From Neopararhizobium haloflavum (GTDB lineage: Bacteria > Pseudomonadota > Alphaproteobacteria > Rhizobiales > Rhizobiaceae): a stretch of 64,000 nucleotides of DNA. Positions within the stretch are counted from its first letter, which is position 1. Each line of letters begins with the position of its first letter. The stretch is taken from assembly GCF_002750855.1 (NCBI RefSeq), contig NZ_NWUC01000008.1, positions 124,001 to 188,000 on the forward strand, given 5' to 3'. The notes below the pieces were generated by a model, which made no database searches, was not told the origin of the DNA, and was given only the letters and a program-made list of their open reading frames with translations. The position numbers and the translations under genes are program-made. Of this stretch, positions 36,704-46,182 are shown piece by piece.

Positions 36704-37381
36704 ATGACGGTGAACTACACGTTCAATTTCGAGCCGGTCTTCGCCAATTTCGACCAGCTGCTGGCCGGCGCTCTGGTGACGATCCAGCTGTCCCTCGGGG
36801 CCATGGTGTTCGGCACGGTGATCGCGATCGCCTGCGCCGTCGGCAAGACGGCCGGGCCCGCGCCAGTTCGCTTCCTGGTGAACGCCTATATCGAGATCAT
36901 CCGCAACACGCCGTTCCTCATCCAGATATTCTTCATCTTCTTCGCCCTGCCGGCGCTTGGCCTGCGCTTCGATCCGAACACGGCGGCGCTGATCGCGCTC
37001 ACGGTCAATGTCGGCGCCTATGCCACGGAGATCATTCGCGCCGGGATCGAGTCGATCAACAAGGGCCAGGTCGAGGCCGGAACGGCGCTCGGGCTGAAGC
37101 GTGGCCAGATCTTCCGATACATCATCATGAAGCCGGCCTTGCGCACGATCTATCCGGCGCTGACCAGCCAGTTCATCTACCTGATGCTGACGTCGAGCGT
37201 GGTGTCGGTGATCTCGGCCACCGACCTGGCCGCCGCCGGTAACCTCATCCAGTCGCAGACCTTCACCTCCTTCGAGGTCTATCTGGTGATCACCGGCATG
37301 TATCTCGTGCTTTCGCTCGGGTTCTCTGCGCTCTTCTCCGCCATCCAGCGGACGGCCTTCAACTACCCGTTGGCACGCTAG
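36704..37381 (+). CDS. Amino acid ABC transporter permease
   Basis: 225 residues, five or six helices. Polar amino acid permease signatures: RNTPFLIQIFFIFFALPALG and the EAA loop VEAGTALGLKRGQIFRYIIM. First structural gene after the LacI operator; a second permease starts ten bases after its stop. Confidence 0.93.
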   Translation: MTVNYTFNFEPVFANFDQLLAGALVTIQLSLGAMVFGTVIAIACAVGKTAGPAPVRFLVNAYIEIIRNTPFLIQIFFIFFALPALGLRFDPNTAALIALTVNVGAYATEIIRAGIESINKGQVEAGTALGLKRGQIFRYIIMKPALRTIYPALTSQFIYLMLTSSVVSVISATDLAAAGNLIQSQTFTSFEVYLVITGMYLVLSLGFSALFSAIQRTAFNYPLAR

Positions 37382-37390
37382 GAGCACGGT

Positions 37391-38047
37391 ATGATCAGAC
37401 AGTTCGGCATCACCGAGTTCTGGTTCATCGTCGCGGCGGTGCAATGGACGCTGGCGCTTTCGGCCGTCGCCTTCGCCGGCGGCGCGGTGGGCGGCATGGC
37501 GATCGCGCTGGCGCGCGTTTCCGAGATCAAGCCGCTGCGATATTCGGCGCTGGCGATCATCCGGTTCTTTCAGGGCACGCCGCTTTTGATGCAACTGTTC
37601 CTCGCCTTTTTCGGGCTTCGCATCCTCGGCGTCGAAATCAATCCGTGGATTGCCGCGGCCATCGCGTTGACGGCGCATGCCAGCGCATTTCTCGGCGAGA
37701 TCTGGCGCGGCTGCATCGAGGCGGTGCCCAAGGGCCAGTCCGAAGCGAGTTGGGCGCTGGGTATCGGCTACTATGACCGCATGGTCTCGGTGGTTCTCCC
37801 GCAGGCCGCGCGCATCGCCGTCGCGCCGACGGTCGGATTTCTCGTGCAACTGATCAAGGGCACCTCGCTCGCCTCGATCATCGGTTTCGTCGAGCTGACG
37901 CGGGCCGGGCAGATCATCAACAACGCGACGTTCTCGCCCTTCACCGTCTTCGGCATCGTGGCCGCGCTCTATTTCATCCTGTGCTGGCCGCTCTCGCTGC
38001 TGGCGACGCGCATGGAGCGCCGTTTCGCCGTCGCGACCCGGCGCTGA
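37391..38047 (+). CDS. Amino acid ABC transporter permease
   Basis: 218 residues. Signature FFQGTPLLMQLFLAFFGLRILG and the EAA loop SEASWALGIGYYDRMVSVVLP. Partner of the preceding permease in a heterodimeric channel. Confidence 0.93.
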   Translation: MIRQFGITEFWFIVAAVQWTLALSAVAFAGGAVGGMAIALARVSEIKPLRYSALAIIRFFQGTPLLMQLFLAFFGLRILGVEINPWIAAAIALTAHASAFLGEIWRGCIEAVPKGQSEASWALGIGYYDRMVSVVLPQAARIAVAPTVGFLVQLIKGTSLASIIGFVELTRAGQIINNATFSPFTVFGIVAALYFILCWPLSLLATRMERRFAVATRR

Positions 38048-38093
38048 CACTTCATCGCATCATCATCTCAAAACCAAGGGAAGGAGACTGACA

Positions 38094-38897
38094 ATGACTA
38101 TCCTGAAGAAGGCGGCAACGCTCGCTGCGGGCGCACTGATCTCGGCCTCTCTCGCCGTCTCGGCCGTTAGCGCCCAGACCGTCGAGGAAATCAAGGAACG
38201 CGGCACGATCAACATCGGCATGCTGGTCGACTTTCCGCCGTTCGGCATCCTCAACCAGGAAGGCCAGCCCGACGGCTATGACGCCGATGTGGCCAAGCTT
38301 TTGGCCGAGGACATGGGTGTCGACGTGAATCTCGTCGCCGTGACCGGGCCGAACCGCATTCCTTATCTGCAGTCCAACCAGGTCGACATCCTCGTCGCCT
38401 CCCTCGGCGTCACACCGGAGCGGGCCGAGCAGGTGGATTTCTCCGAAGCCTATGCCGGTATCGAGATCTTCGTCTTCGGCGATGCGGATCTTGAAATCGC
38501 TGATGGCGCAGCCCTTTCCGGTCAGAACATCGGCGTTGCCCGCGCCTCGACGCAGGACACCGCGATCACCGCCATCGCGCCGGATGATGCCAACATCCAG
38601 CGTTTCGACGACGACGCATCGGCTGTCCAGGCGCTCCTGTCGGGGCAGGTGCCGCTGATCGGTGCATCCAACACCGTGATCGCGCAGATCAACGAGGCGG
38701 CGCCCGACCAGTACTCCACCAAGTTCTCGCTGGCGCAGCAGAGCCAGGGCATCGCCACCCGCAAGGGCGCGGACGAGTTGATGACCTACATCAACGACTT
38801 CCTGGCCAGGAAGAAGGAAAGCGGCGAACTCAATGCGCTGCATGAAGAATGGGTCGGCAATCCGCTGCCCGAATTCGTCGTCGAAGGCGCCGAATAA
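38094..38897 (+). CDS. ABC transporter substrate-binding protein, polar amino acid family
   Basis: 267 residues, signal peptide ([19 protein letters not shown], cut near residue 26). Family-3 pattern: [40 protein letters not shown], and C-terminal [10 protein letters not shown]. Unlike the other ABC operon, the binding protein is third, after both permeases, with no hairpin following it. Confidence 0.93.
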   Translation: MTILKKAATLAAGALISASLAVSAVSAQTVEEIKERGTINIGMLVDFPPFGILNQEGQPDGYDADVAKLLAEDMGVDVNLVAVTGPNRIPYLQSNQVDILVASLGVTPERAEQVDFSEAYAGIEIFVFGDADLEIADGAALSGQNIGVARASTQDTAITAIAPDDANIQRFDDDASAVQALLSGQVPLIGASNTVIAQINEAAPDQYSTKFSLAQQSQGIATRKGADELMTYINDFLARKKESGELNALHEEWVGNPLPEFVVEGAE

Positions 38898-38923
38898 GCC
38901 AACCGATAGCGGGGATACAACCC

Positions 38924-39703
38924 ATGACCACGACCAGCGATCCGGGTGGACGCGGCGATCTGAAGGCCGGTGTCCCCGCCGTCACCATGAAGGATGTCGA
39001 CAAGTGGTACGGCAGCTTCCATGCCCTGAAAGACATCGACCTGACGGTCGCGCGTGGCGAAAAAATCGTCGTGTGCGGCCCGTCGGGCTCGGGAAAGTCC
39101 ACCCTCATCCGATGCATCAACCAGCTTGAAACGGTGGAGAAGGGCACGATCACCGTCGAGGGCATCGAACTTACGGCGGGGCCGAAGAACGTGGAAAAGA
39201 TCCGCCGGGACGTCGGCATGGTCTTCCAGCAGTTCAACCTGTTTCCGCACATGACCGTGCTGCAGAACTGCATGCTCGCGCCGATGAAGGTGCGCGGCAC
39301 GACAAAGGCCGACGCCGATGCGACCGCGCGCAAGTATCTGGAGCGTGTGCGCATTCCCGAGCAGGCGGACAAATATCCCGCGCAGCTTTCCGGCGGCCAG
39401 CAGCAGCGCGTCGCCATCGCGCGGGCGCTGTGCATGAACCCGAAACTCATGCTGTTCGACGAGCCGACCTCGGCGCTCGACCCGGAGATGGTGAACGAGG
39501 TGCTCGACACCATGATCGACCTTGCCCAGGAGGGCATGACCATGCTCGTCGTGACGCACGAGATGGGCTTTGCCCGCAAGGTCGCCGACCGGGTGATCTT
39601 CATGGACCGCGGCGAGATCGTAGAGGTTGGGGAGCCGGAAAGCTTCTTCTCCAACCCCAAGCACGAGCGCACCCGCACCTTCCTCGGCCAGATCAGCCAT
39701 TGA
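38924..39703 (+). CDS. Amino acid ABC transporter ATP-binding protein
   Basis: 259 residues from the ATG at 38924. Walker [11 protein letters not shown]-loop [12 protein letters not shown], signature [15 protein letters not shown], Walker [13 protein letters not shown], switch THEMGF. It has a 16-residue polar N-terminal extension before the ATPase core. Confidence 0.94.
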   Translation: MTTTSDPGGRGDLKAGVPAVTMKDVDKWYGSFHALKDIDLTVARGEKIVVCGPSGSGKSTLIRCINQLETVEKGTITVEGIELTAGPKNVEKIRRDVGMVFQQFNLFPHMTVLQNCMLAPMKVRGTTKADADATARKYLERVRIPEQADKYPAQLSGGQQQRVAIARALCMNPKLMLFDEPTSALDPEMVNEVLDTMIDLAQEGMTMLVVTHEMGFARKVADRVIFMDRGEIVEVGEPESFFSNPKHERTRTFLGQISH

Positions 39704-39727
39704 GCGCGCAAGAGAAGGACAAAGGCC

Positions 39728-40693
39728 ATGAAACCCACGATCATGATGTTCGAGCCGATGCTGCCGGAGATCGAGGCAGCGCTTGATCGCGATTATGACG
39801 TCTGCCGGATGACGCAGGAGGAAGGCCGTGCGCGCGCCGACGCTCAGCCGGAGGCGATCCGCGCCGTGGTCACCGGCGGCGGAACGGGGCTTGACCCGGC
39901 CTGGTTCGACCGGCTGGACAATCTCGGCATCATCGCCGTCAACGGCGTGGGAACCGACAAGGTCGATCTTGAAAGAGCCCGCAGGCGCGGCGTGCATGTC
40001 ACGACGACGCCGGGCGTTCTCACCGACGATGTTGCCGACATCGGCATGGCACTTGTGCTCGCGTCGCTGAGGAGGCTTGGCGAAGGCGAGCGCATGGTGC
40101 GCGCCGGGGACTGGGCCAGGGGCGGCAAGCTGCCGCTCGCAACGAGCCTGAAAGGCAAGACGATCGGCATTCTCGGCCTTGGCCAGATCGGCAAGGCGCT
40201 GGCCCGGCGGGCCGAGGCGTTCGGCATGCGCGTTGCCTATTGGAACCGCTCCGATGTCGCCGACGCCGGCGGCTGGCAGCGATCGGACACGCCGCGCGAC
40301 CTCGCCGAAGCCGCCGATATATTGGCGGTGTGCGTCGCGGCCAACCCGCAGACGGAAGGCATGGTCGACGCCGCCGTCATCGATGCGCTCGGTCCGAACG
40401 GCACGCTCGTCAATGTGGCGCGCGGCAGCGTCGTCGACGAGGCCGCGCTGATCGAGGCGCTGAAGGACCGGCGCATCGCCGGCGCCGGACTGGATGTCTT
40501 CCTCAACGAACCGCAGATCAATCCGGCCATTGTCGAACTGGACAATGTCGTGCTGATGCCGCATCAAGGCAGCGCGACGCTTGAGACGCGCCAGGCCATG
40601 GGCGCCATCGTACTCGACAATCTTCACGCTTATTTTGCCGGTCGGACGCCGCCGCATTGCGTCGTTCACCCGGTCCGAGAGGCCGCGCAATGA
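39728..40693 (+). CDS. D-2-hydroxyacid dehydrogenase (glyoxylate/hydroxypyruvate reductase-like)
   Basis: 321 residues. NAD(P)-binding motif GILGLGQIGKALARRAEAFG with NRSDV after beta-2, which favours NADPH (Arg after Asn). Catalytic residues: Arg in NVARGSVVDE, Glu in LNEPQINP and His in LMPHQGSAT. Belongs to the GhrB/2-ketoaldonate reductase subgroup. In the LacI-controlled operon after the ABC importer, so it probably reduces or oxidises a 2-oxo/2-hydroxy acid derived from the cargo. Confidence 0.9.
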   Translation: MKPTIMMFEPMLPEIEAALDRDYDVCRMTQEEGRARADAQPEAIRAVVTGGGTGLDPAWFDRLDNLGIIAVNGVGTDKVDLERARRRGVHVTTTPGVLTDDVADIGMALVLASLRRLGEGERMVRAGDWARGGKLPLATSLKGKTIGILGLGQIGKALARRAEAFGMRVAYWNRSDVADAGGWQRSDTPRDLAEAADILAVCVAANPQTEGMVDAAVIDALGPNGTLVNVARGSVVDEAALIEALKDRRIAGAGLDVFLNEPQINPAIVELDNVVLMPHQGSATLETRQAMGAIVLDNLHAYFAGRTPPHCVVHPVREAAQ

Positions 40694-41013
40694 TCGTTCG
40701 TCAGGCCTTCTTCGAGGGCCGCATTCACGCCGGCCGTGAGGCGGAGTTCCGCACCTTCGTGGAGCAGCGCCTGATCCCGATGTGGCGGACGTTTCCCGGC
40801 GTGCGGGACGTTCGCGTCATGTTTGCGACCGGCCGCGACGACGGCGCCCCCGCCTTCCCGCTGTCGCTGGCGATGGTGTTCGCCGACGATGCCGCCTTGC
40901 AGCGCGCGCTGGACGCGCCAATCCGCTGCGAGAGCCGTGTTGTCACGACCGAACTGATGAAGATGTTCGATGGATACATCCATCATCACGTGTTCAAGCT
41001 GGCCGACGCCTGA
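40690..41013 (+). CDS. Small ferredoxin-like alpha/beta-barrel protein, function unknown
   Basis: 107 residues, ATGA overlap with the dehydrogenase stop. The pattern RQAFFEGRIHAGREAEFRTFVEQRLIPMWRTFPGV followed by ALQRALDAP resembles the dimeric alpha/beta-barrel fold (EthD/antibiotic monooxygenase/DUF1330-like). I do not recognise a specific family. Tight coupling to the dehydrogenase suggests an auxiliary catabolic role. Confidence 0.7.
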   Translation: MIVRQAFFEGRIHAGREAEFRTFVEQRLIPMWRTFPGVRDVRVMFATGRDDGAPAFPLSLAMVFADDAALQRALDAPIRCESRVVTTELMKMFDGYIHHHVFKLADA

Positions 41014-41042
41014 GCCTTCAATAGAAGTGTTCTAAACGGGCA

Positions 41043-41087
41043 TTGACGGATCGGATCGCGCTCTCTAGAAATATGCAAATGAATATA
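41043..41087 (+). promoter_or_regulatory. Promoter and MarR-type operator of the TRAP operon
   Basis: -35 TTGACG (41043-41048), 17-base spacer, -10 TAGAAA (41066-41071). Immediately overlapping the -10 is ATATGCAAATGAATATA (41071-41087), a dyad with symmetric ATAT/CA/TG/ATAT positions. The same 17 bases recur at 43990-44006, before the oxidoreductase operon. Confidence 0.7.
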
Positions 41088-41158
41088 TCTCGCGTGTCGT
41101 TCATGCCGTTGGGGAGATGGCGGGCGCGCGGAAGATAACCAAACGGGAGGACTGCACC

Positions 41159-42115
41159 ATGAAGAATGCACTCATTTGCGCGGCCGCATTCGCCGTCACC
41201 GTCGGATACGCCCAGGCCGAGGAAGTGACGCTGCGCGGCGCGACCGGCTTTGCCACCGGCACCGCCTTTTCGCGTCCCTATGAGGCCTTCGTCGACTGGA
41301 TCAACGAGAATGGCGAGGGCGTCCTGCAGATCCAGAACGTCGGCGGTCCGGAATCGGTGCCGCCCTTCGAGCTCGGCAATTCGGTCTCTTCCGGCGTGGT
41401 CGACATCGCCAATGTGACCGCCGCCTTCTACACCAACATGCTGCCGGAAGGCGACGCGCTGAAGCTGGCGCGCAACACGATCCAGGAGCAGCGCGAGAAC
41501 GGCTGCTACGAGACGATCGACACGCTTCACCAGGAGCGGATGAACGTCAAATATCTCGGCCGCACCGGCGACCATGTGAACTTCCACCTCTATACGACGC
41601 AGCCGCTCGAGACGGCCGACCTGTCGGGGCTGACGATCCGCACGACGCCGGTCTATCAGGCGATGTTCGAGGCGCTCGGTGCGACCCCGGTCACCACGCC
41701 GCCCGGCGACGTCTACACGGCACTGGAGCGCGGCACGATCGACGGCTATGGCTGGCCGATCCAGGGCGTCCTCGATCTCGGCTGGGAAGAGCAGACGGGC
41801 TATCGCATCGATCCGGGCTTCTATCAGGTCGACGTCAACATCCTCGTCAATCTCGATCGCTGGGAAAGCCTTGACGACGAACAGCGCGCACTGCTCGAAG
41901 AAGGCATGGCGTGGCTCGAGGCGCAGAACGAGAACAATCTGACGATCAACGAGGAAGAGGCCGCCAAGCAGGCCGAAGCGGGGATCGAGACGATCGAACT
42001 CAGCGAGGAAGAGCAGGCCAAGTGGCTCGACGCTGCCGAGACCGCCGGATGGGACGCGATCTCCGCCGTCAATGCCGACGTGGCGGAGACGCTGCGCGGC
42101 TGCCTCGGCGAATAG
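41159..42115 (+). CDS. TRAP transporter substrate-binding protein (DctP family)
   Basis: 318 residues from the ATG after CGGGAGGACTG. Signal peptide MKNALICAAAFAVTVGYAQA, cut near residue 20. DctP pattern with LSGLTIRTTPVYQAMFEALGATPVTTPP and RGTIDGYGWPIQGV. A long Glu-rich C-terminal helical segment (EAQNENNLTINEEEAAKQAE) is visible. Shares its operator sequence with the downstream oxidoreductase, so its cargo is probably that enzyme's substrate or precursor. Confidence 0.9.
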   Translation: MKNALICAAAFAVTVGYAQAEEVTLRGATGFATGTAFSRPYEAFVDWINENGEGVLQIQNVGGPESVPPFELGNSVSSGVVDIANVTAAFYTNMLPEGDALKLARNTIQEQRENGCYETIDTLHQERMNVKYLGRTGDHVNFHLYTTQPLETADLSGLTIRTTPVYQAMFEALGATPVTTPPGDVYTALERGTIDGYGWPIQGVLDLGWEEQTGYRIDPGFYQVDVNILVNLDRWESLDDEQRALLEEGMAWLEAQNENNLTINEEEAAKQAEAGIETIELSEEEQAKWLDAAETAGWDAISAVNADVAETLRGCLGE

Positions 42116-42124
42116 TCGGGTCCG

Positions 42125-42625
42125 ATGTCTTTTTTCGATCGCGTCTTCGAGCGGATCATTCTCGCCTTCGCCGTTCTGGCGGGGGCGATCTTCTGCGCCA
42201 TCACCATCGCGCTGACGCTCAATGTGGCAATGCGCTTCTTTCTGGGCGACAGCCTCTATGGGATGGTCGACGCGATCGAAATGGGCCTCATGGCCGCAAC
42301 CTTCCTCGCCGCGCCGTGGGTGCTTCATCGCAACGCGCATGTTGCCGTCGATATCTTCCTGACCGGCCTTTCCGCGCCGGGTCGCCGCCGGGTCGACATT
42401 GTATCATCGGCGTTCGGGGCCGTGCTGTCGCTCGTCTTTGCCTGGGCATCGCTCAAGGCGTTGCTGATCGCGCTCGAACGCGGCTCCATGATCCGCGGCG
42501 TTCTCGTGCTGCCCGAATGGATCACGTTGACGGCGCCGGTCATCGGCGGGTTCCTGCTCGCCATCGAATTTGGTCGCCGGATGGCCCGCGGCCCGGCAAT
42601 CGACCGCCAGCAGGCAGGGCTCTGA
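42125..42625 (+). CDS. TRAP transporter small permease (DctQ family)
   Basis: 166 residues, four hydrophobic helices. DctQ features: MRFFLGDSLYGMVDAIEMGL and WVLHRNAHVAVDIFL. Nine bases after the binding-protein stop, four bases before the DctM gene. Confidence 0.92.
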   Translation: MSFFDRVFERIILAFAVLAGAIFCAITIALTLNVAMRFFLGDSLYGMVDAIEMGLMAATFLAAPWVLHRNAHVAVDIFLTGLSAPGRRRVDIVSSAFGAVLSLVFAWASLKALLIALERGSMIRGVLVLPEWITLTAPVIGGFLLAIEFGRRMARGPAIDRQQAGL

Positions 42626-42629
42626 CGCC

Positions 42630-43946
42630 ATGGATTGGGTTCTGACGCTGACGCTGATGCTGGGCGCGCTGATCGCGCTTCTCGCCACCGGCCTGCCTGT
42701 CGCCTTCGCCTTCATCGCGGTCAATGTGGCCGGTGCCTATTTCATCCTGGGCGGCGAGAACGGTCTCATCCAGATGGCGCGCAACGCGACGCAGTCCGTC
42801 GCCAGCTATCCTCTGGCGCCGATCCCGCTCTTCATCCTGATGGGCGAGATCCTGTTCCAGAGCAAGGTGGCGCACCGTGCCATCGATGCCGTCGAGCGCA
42901 TCGTCGCCAAGGTGCCTGGCCGGCTGTCGGTCGTCACGGTCTTTGGCGGCACGATCTTTTCCGCACTGTCCGGCTCGACCATCGCCAACACCGCGATGCT
43001 CGGCTCGACCCTGATGCCCTCGATGCTCGCCAAGGGTTATCATCCGACGCTGGCCATGGGTCCGATCATGGCGTCCGGCGCGATCGCGATGCTCATTCCG
43101 CCTTCCGCGCTTGCCGTGCTGCTTGGCTCGCTCGCCGGCATCTCGATCTCGCAGCTGCTCGTCGCCGGAATCCTGCCCGCGCTTCTCCTGTCGGGCCTTT
43201 TCGTCATCCTCATCCTGTCCATCGCGACGTGGAAGCCGCACCTGGCGCCAGCCGACGATCAGCCGACCATGACGCTGTGGGAGCGTTGGCGGCCGTTCTG
43301 CATCTACGTCCTGCCGCTTTCGGCGATCTTCGCGGTCGTCATCGGCAGTCTGCTTCTCGGCATCGCATCACCCACCGACGCGGCGGCGCTCGGCTGCTTC
43401 GCGGCGATCGCGGCAAGCCTTGCCTATCGCTCGCTCACCTTCGCCAATCTCGCCACGGCGATCATGGAAACGGTCAAGCTCACGGTGATGATCATGTTCA
43501 TCATCGCCGCGAGCCAGACCTTCAGCCAGATTCTGTCGTTCTCGGGCGCGACGTCGGGGCTGATCGGACTGATCAACGGCTGGGAGCTCACGCCGGATCA
43601 GATCCTCATCGGCATGATCCTCATCCTGCTGTTCCTCGGCTGCTTCATCGACCAGGTATCGATGCTGATGGTGACGATCCCGATCTTCATGCCGCTGGCG
43701 CGGGCCGTCGGGATCGACGACCTTGTGCTCGGCGTCATCTATCTCCTGACGATGGAGATCGCGCTGCTGACGCCGCCCTTCGGACTGCTGCTGTTCGTCA
43801 TGCGCGGTGTGGTGCCCGACAGCATCACCATGAAACAGATCTACGCCGCGGTCGCGCCCTTCCTCGTGGTCAAGCTTTTCGTGCTGGCGCTGGTTGTCCT
43901 GATCCCGGCACTCGGCACGTGGCTGCCGGCCTTTCTGCAGAACTGA
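42630..43946 (+). CDS. TRAP transporter large permease (DctM family)
   Basis: 438 residues from the ATG at 42630. Signatures: GTIFSALSGSTIANTAMLGS, GAIAMLIPPSALAVLLG, and GCFIDQVSMLMVTIPIFMPL. Last gene of the TRAP operon; the next promoter begins 15 bases beyond its stop. Confidence 0.94.
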   Translation: MDWVLTLTLMLGALIALLATGLPVAFAFIAVNVAGAYFILGGENGLIQMARNATQSVASYPLAPIPLFILMGEILFQSKVAHRAIDAVERIVAKVPGRLSVVTVFGGTIFSALSGSTIANTAMLGSTLMPSMLAKGYHPTLAMGPIMASGAIAMLIPPSALAVLLGSLAGISISQLLVAGILPALLLSGLFVILILSIATWKPHLAPADDQPTMTLWERWRPFCIYVLPLSAIFAVVIGSLLLGIASPTDAAALGCFAAIAASLAYRSLTFANLATAIMETVKLTVMIMFIIAASQTFSQILSFSGATSGLIGLINGWELTPDQILIGMILILLFLGCFIDQVSMLMVTIPIFMPLARAVGIDDLVLGVIYLLTMEIALLTPPFGLLLFVMRGVVPDSITMKQIYAAVAPFLVVKLFVLALVVLIPALGTWLPAFLQN

Positions 43947-43961
43947 CGGTCACGCGCCGGA

Positions 43962-44006
43962 TGGACAGGTCGCGGTCGCTGGCGTAAATATATGCAAATG
44001 AATATA
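43962..44006 (+). promoter_or_regulatory. Promoter and MarR-type operator of the oxidoreductase operon
   Basis: -35 TGGACA (43962-43967), 17-base spacer, -10 TAAATA (43985-43990), and ATATGCAAATGAATATA (43990-44006) starting on the last -10 base. The geometry is the same as at 41043-41087, which argues for one regulator controlling both units. Confidence 0.7.
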
Positions 44007-44025
44007 GTTTGAGGGATGGAGCAAG

Positions 44026-46182
44026 ATGGCTGAACGATCATTCGCAAAGGAGGTGCAGCAGCTGAAGATCGGCGCCGGCGAGGAATTTCGCGGCGAAGGC
44101 ATCCTTGCCATCACCAAGGCCCTGCTGGAATGCGGTGTCGGATATGTCGGCGGCTATCAGGGTGCGCCGATCTCACATTTGATGGACGTGCTTGCCGACG
44201 CCCAGGACATCATCGGCGACCTTGGCGTGCGCTATGAGGCGAACGCCTCGGAAGCGGCCGCCGCGGCCATGCTGGCCGCCTCGGTGCACTATCCGATCCG
44301 CGGCGCCGTCGCCTTCAAGGCGCCCGTCGGCATCAATGTGGCGTCCGACGCGCTCGCCAATCTCGCCTCGGGCGGCGTGACCGGCGGCGCGCTGGTCATT
44401 ATCGGCGAGGATTACGGCGAAGGCTCCTCGATCATGCAGGAGCGCAGTCACGCCTTTGCGATGAAGTCGCAAATCTGGCTGCTCGATCCCCGCCCCAATC
44501 TTCCATCCATGGTCAAGGCGGTGCGCGACGGCTTCGAACTGTCGGAAGCCTCCAACACGCCGGTGATGCTGGAACTGCGTATTCGCGCCTGTCATGTCCA
44601 CGGCGCCTTCACCGCACGTGACAACCAGCCGCCGCCGCTGAGCGTCGCCGAAGCGCTGAAGGATCCCAAGCGCAAGACCGACCGTATCGTGCTGCCGCCG
44701 GCGGCCTTCGCGCACGAGCAGGAAAAGATGACCAGGCGCTGGCCCGCGGCGGTCGACTTCATAAAGAGCCGCAAGCTCAACGAGGTCTTTGGCCCGCAGA
44801 ACGGCCGTGTCGGCATCGTCCTGCAAGGTGGCATGTACAACACCGTCATCCGCGCGCTGCAGCGCCTCGGCCTTGCCGACATCTACGGCGAGACGGATGT
44901 GCCGCTCTACGTGCTGAATGTCACCTATCCTCTCGTAGACGATGAGTTCCTCGATTTCTGCGAGGACAAGGATGCCGTGCTCGTCGTCGAGGAGGGTCAG
45001 CCGAACTACATCGAGCAGGCCCTTGGCTTCATGCTCTACAAGGCCGGCCGTCGCACGCGGCTTTGCGGCAAGGACTATCTGCCGCCGGCCGGTGAATATA
45101 CCGGATCGGCGATGCTCGAGGGTCTTGGCGCCTTTCTGCGCGACAATGATGGCGAACGACTGCCGGCACGCCACCGCGCGCCCAACCGGCCGATCGCGGA
45201 GACGCCGAGCGTCGACCTGACGAAGACCGTTCCGCCGCGCCCGCCGGGCTTTTGCACCGGCTGTCCGGAACGGCCGATCTTCGCGGCCATGAAGATGGTC
45301 GAGGAGGAAATGGGGCCGCACCAGATCGCGGCCGATATCGGCTGTCACCTGTTCTCCATCATGCCGCCCTTCGAGATCGGCGGCACGACGATGGGCTTCG
45401 GCCTCGGGCCGGCCTCGAATGCCGCCTTCGACGGCGGCGGCGAAAAACGACCGATCTCGATCATCGGCGATGGCGGGTTCTGGCACAACGGTCTGACATC
45501 GAGCGTCGGCAACGCGGTCTTCAACGAGTCCGACGGCGTGATCATGATCGTCGACAACTACTATTCCGCCGCCACGGGCGGGCAGGATGTTCTGTCGTCG
45601 CGGGCCGAGAACAAGTCGAAATCCACCAACAATTCGATCGCCGGCGCGGTGCGCGGCATCGGCGTCAAATGGGTCCGGGAGATTGACCGGACCTACGATG
45701 TCGGCAAGGTGCGCGACACGCTGAAGGAAGCCCTGACCACAAAGGAAAAGGGTCCCAAGGTCATCATCGCCTCGTCCGAATGCATGCTCAACCGCCAGCG
45801 CCGCGAAAAGCCGGCGATGGCCAGGGCGATGAAGTCGGGCGAGCGTGTGGTCAAGCCGAAATTCGGCGTCGACGAGGATGTCTGCACCGGCGATCACGCC
45901 TGCATGCGCCTTTCGGGCTGCCCATCGCTGTCGCTCAAGAAGCTGGACGATCCGTTGCGCGACGATCCGGTCGCGGCGATCGACCAGTCCTGCGTCGGCT
46001 GCGGCAATTGCGGCGAGGTGGCGGATGCGGCGGTGCTCTGCCCGTCCTTCTACCGCGCCGACGTGGTGCACAATCCAACGGCCGGTGAGAACCGCTTCCA
46101 CCGTTTCGCCAGCCGGCTCATTGCCCGGCTCCAGGCGCGGCGCGCCGCCAAACGTCTGACATTTGCGAGGCAGGGCGCATGA
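44026..46182 (+). CDS. Indolepyruvate ferredoxin oxidoreductase alpha-subunit-like (ThDP, iron-sulfur)
   Basis: 718 residues. N-terminal pyrimidine domain (YVGGYQGAPISHLMDVLADA, RYEANASEAAAAAMLAAS), ThDP-binding domain with GDGGFWHNGL and VDNYYSAATGGQD, and a C-terminal ferredoxin-like domain. The second cluster motif CVGCGNC...CP is complete. The first is CTGDHAC...CP, with Asp623 where the second Cys is expected (Cys620, Cys626, Cys632 remain). Oxidatively decarboxylates aryl-pyruvates to aryl-acetyl-CoA. Aerobic proteobacterial relatives serve aromatic amino acid breakdown. The ATGA overlap with the beta subunit supports a heteromer. Confidence 0.88.
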   Translation: MAERSFAKEVQQLKIGAGEEFRGEGILAITKALLECGVGYVGGYQGAPISHLMDVLADAQDIIGDLGVRYEANASEAAAAAMLAASVHYPIRGAVAFKAPVGINVASDALANLASGGVTGGALVIIGEDYGEGSSIMQERSHAFAMKSQIWLLDPRPNLPSMVKAVRDGFELSEASNTPVMLELRIRACHVHGAFTARDNQPPPLSVAEALKDPKRKTDRIVLPPAAFAHEQEKMTRRWPAAVDFIKSRKLNEVFGPQNGRVGIVLQGGMYNTVIRALQRLGLADIYGETDVPLYVLNVTYPLVDDEFLDFCEDKDAVLVVEEGQPNYIEQALGFMLYKAGRRTRLCGKDYLPPAGEYTGSAMLEGLGAFLRDNDGERLPARHRAPNRPIAETPSVDLTKTVPPRPPGFCTGCPERPIFAAMKMVEEEMGPHQIAADIGCHLFSIMPPFEIGGTTMGFGLGPASNAAFDGGGEKRPISIIGDGGFWHNGLTSSVGNAVFNESDGVIMIVDNYYSAATGGQDVLSSRAENKSKSTNNSIAGAVRGIGVKWVREIDRTYDVGKVRDTLKEALTTKEKGPKVIIASSECMLNRQRREKPAMARAMKSGERVVKPKFGVDEDVCTGDHACMRLSGCPSLSLKKLDDPLRDDPVAAIDQSCVGCGNCGEVADAAVLCPSFYRADVVHNPTAGENRFHRFASRLIARLQARRAAKRLTFARQGA

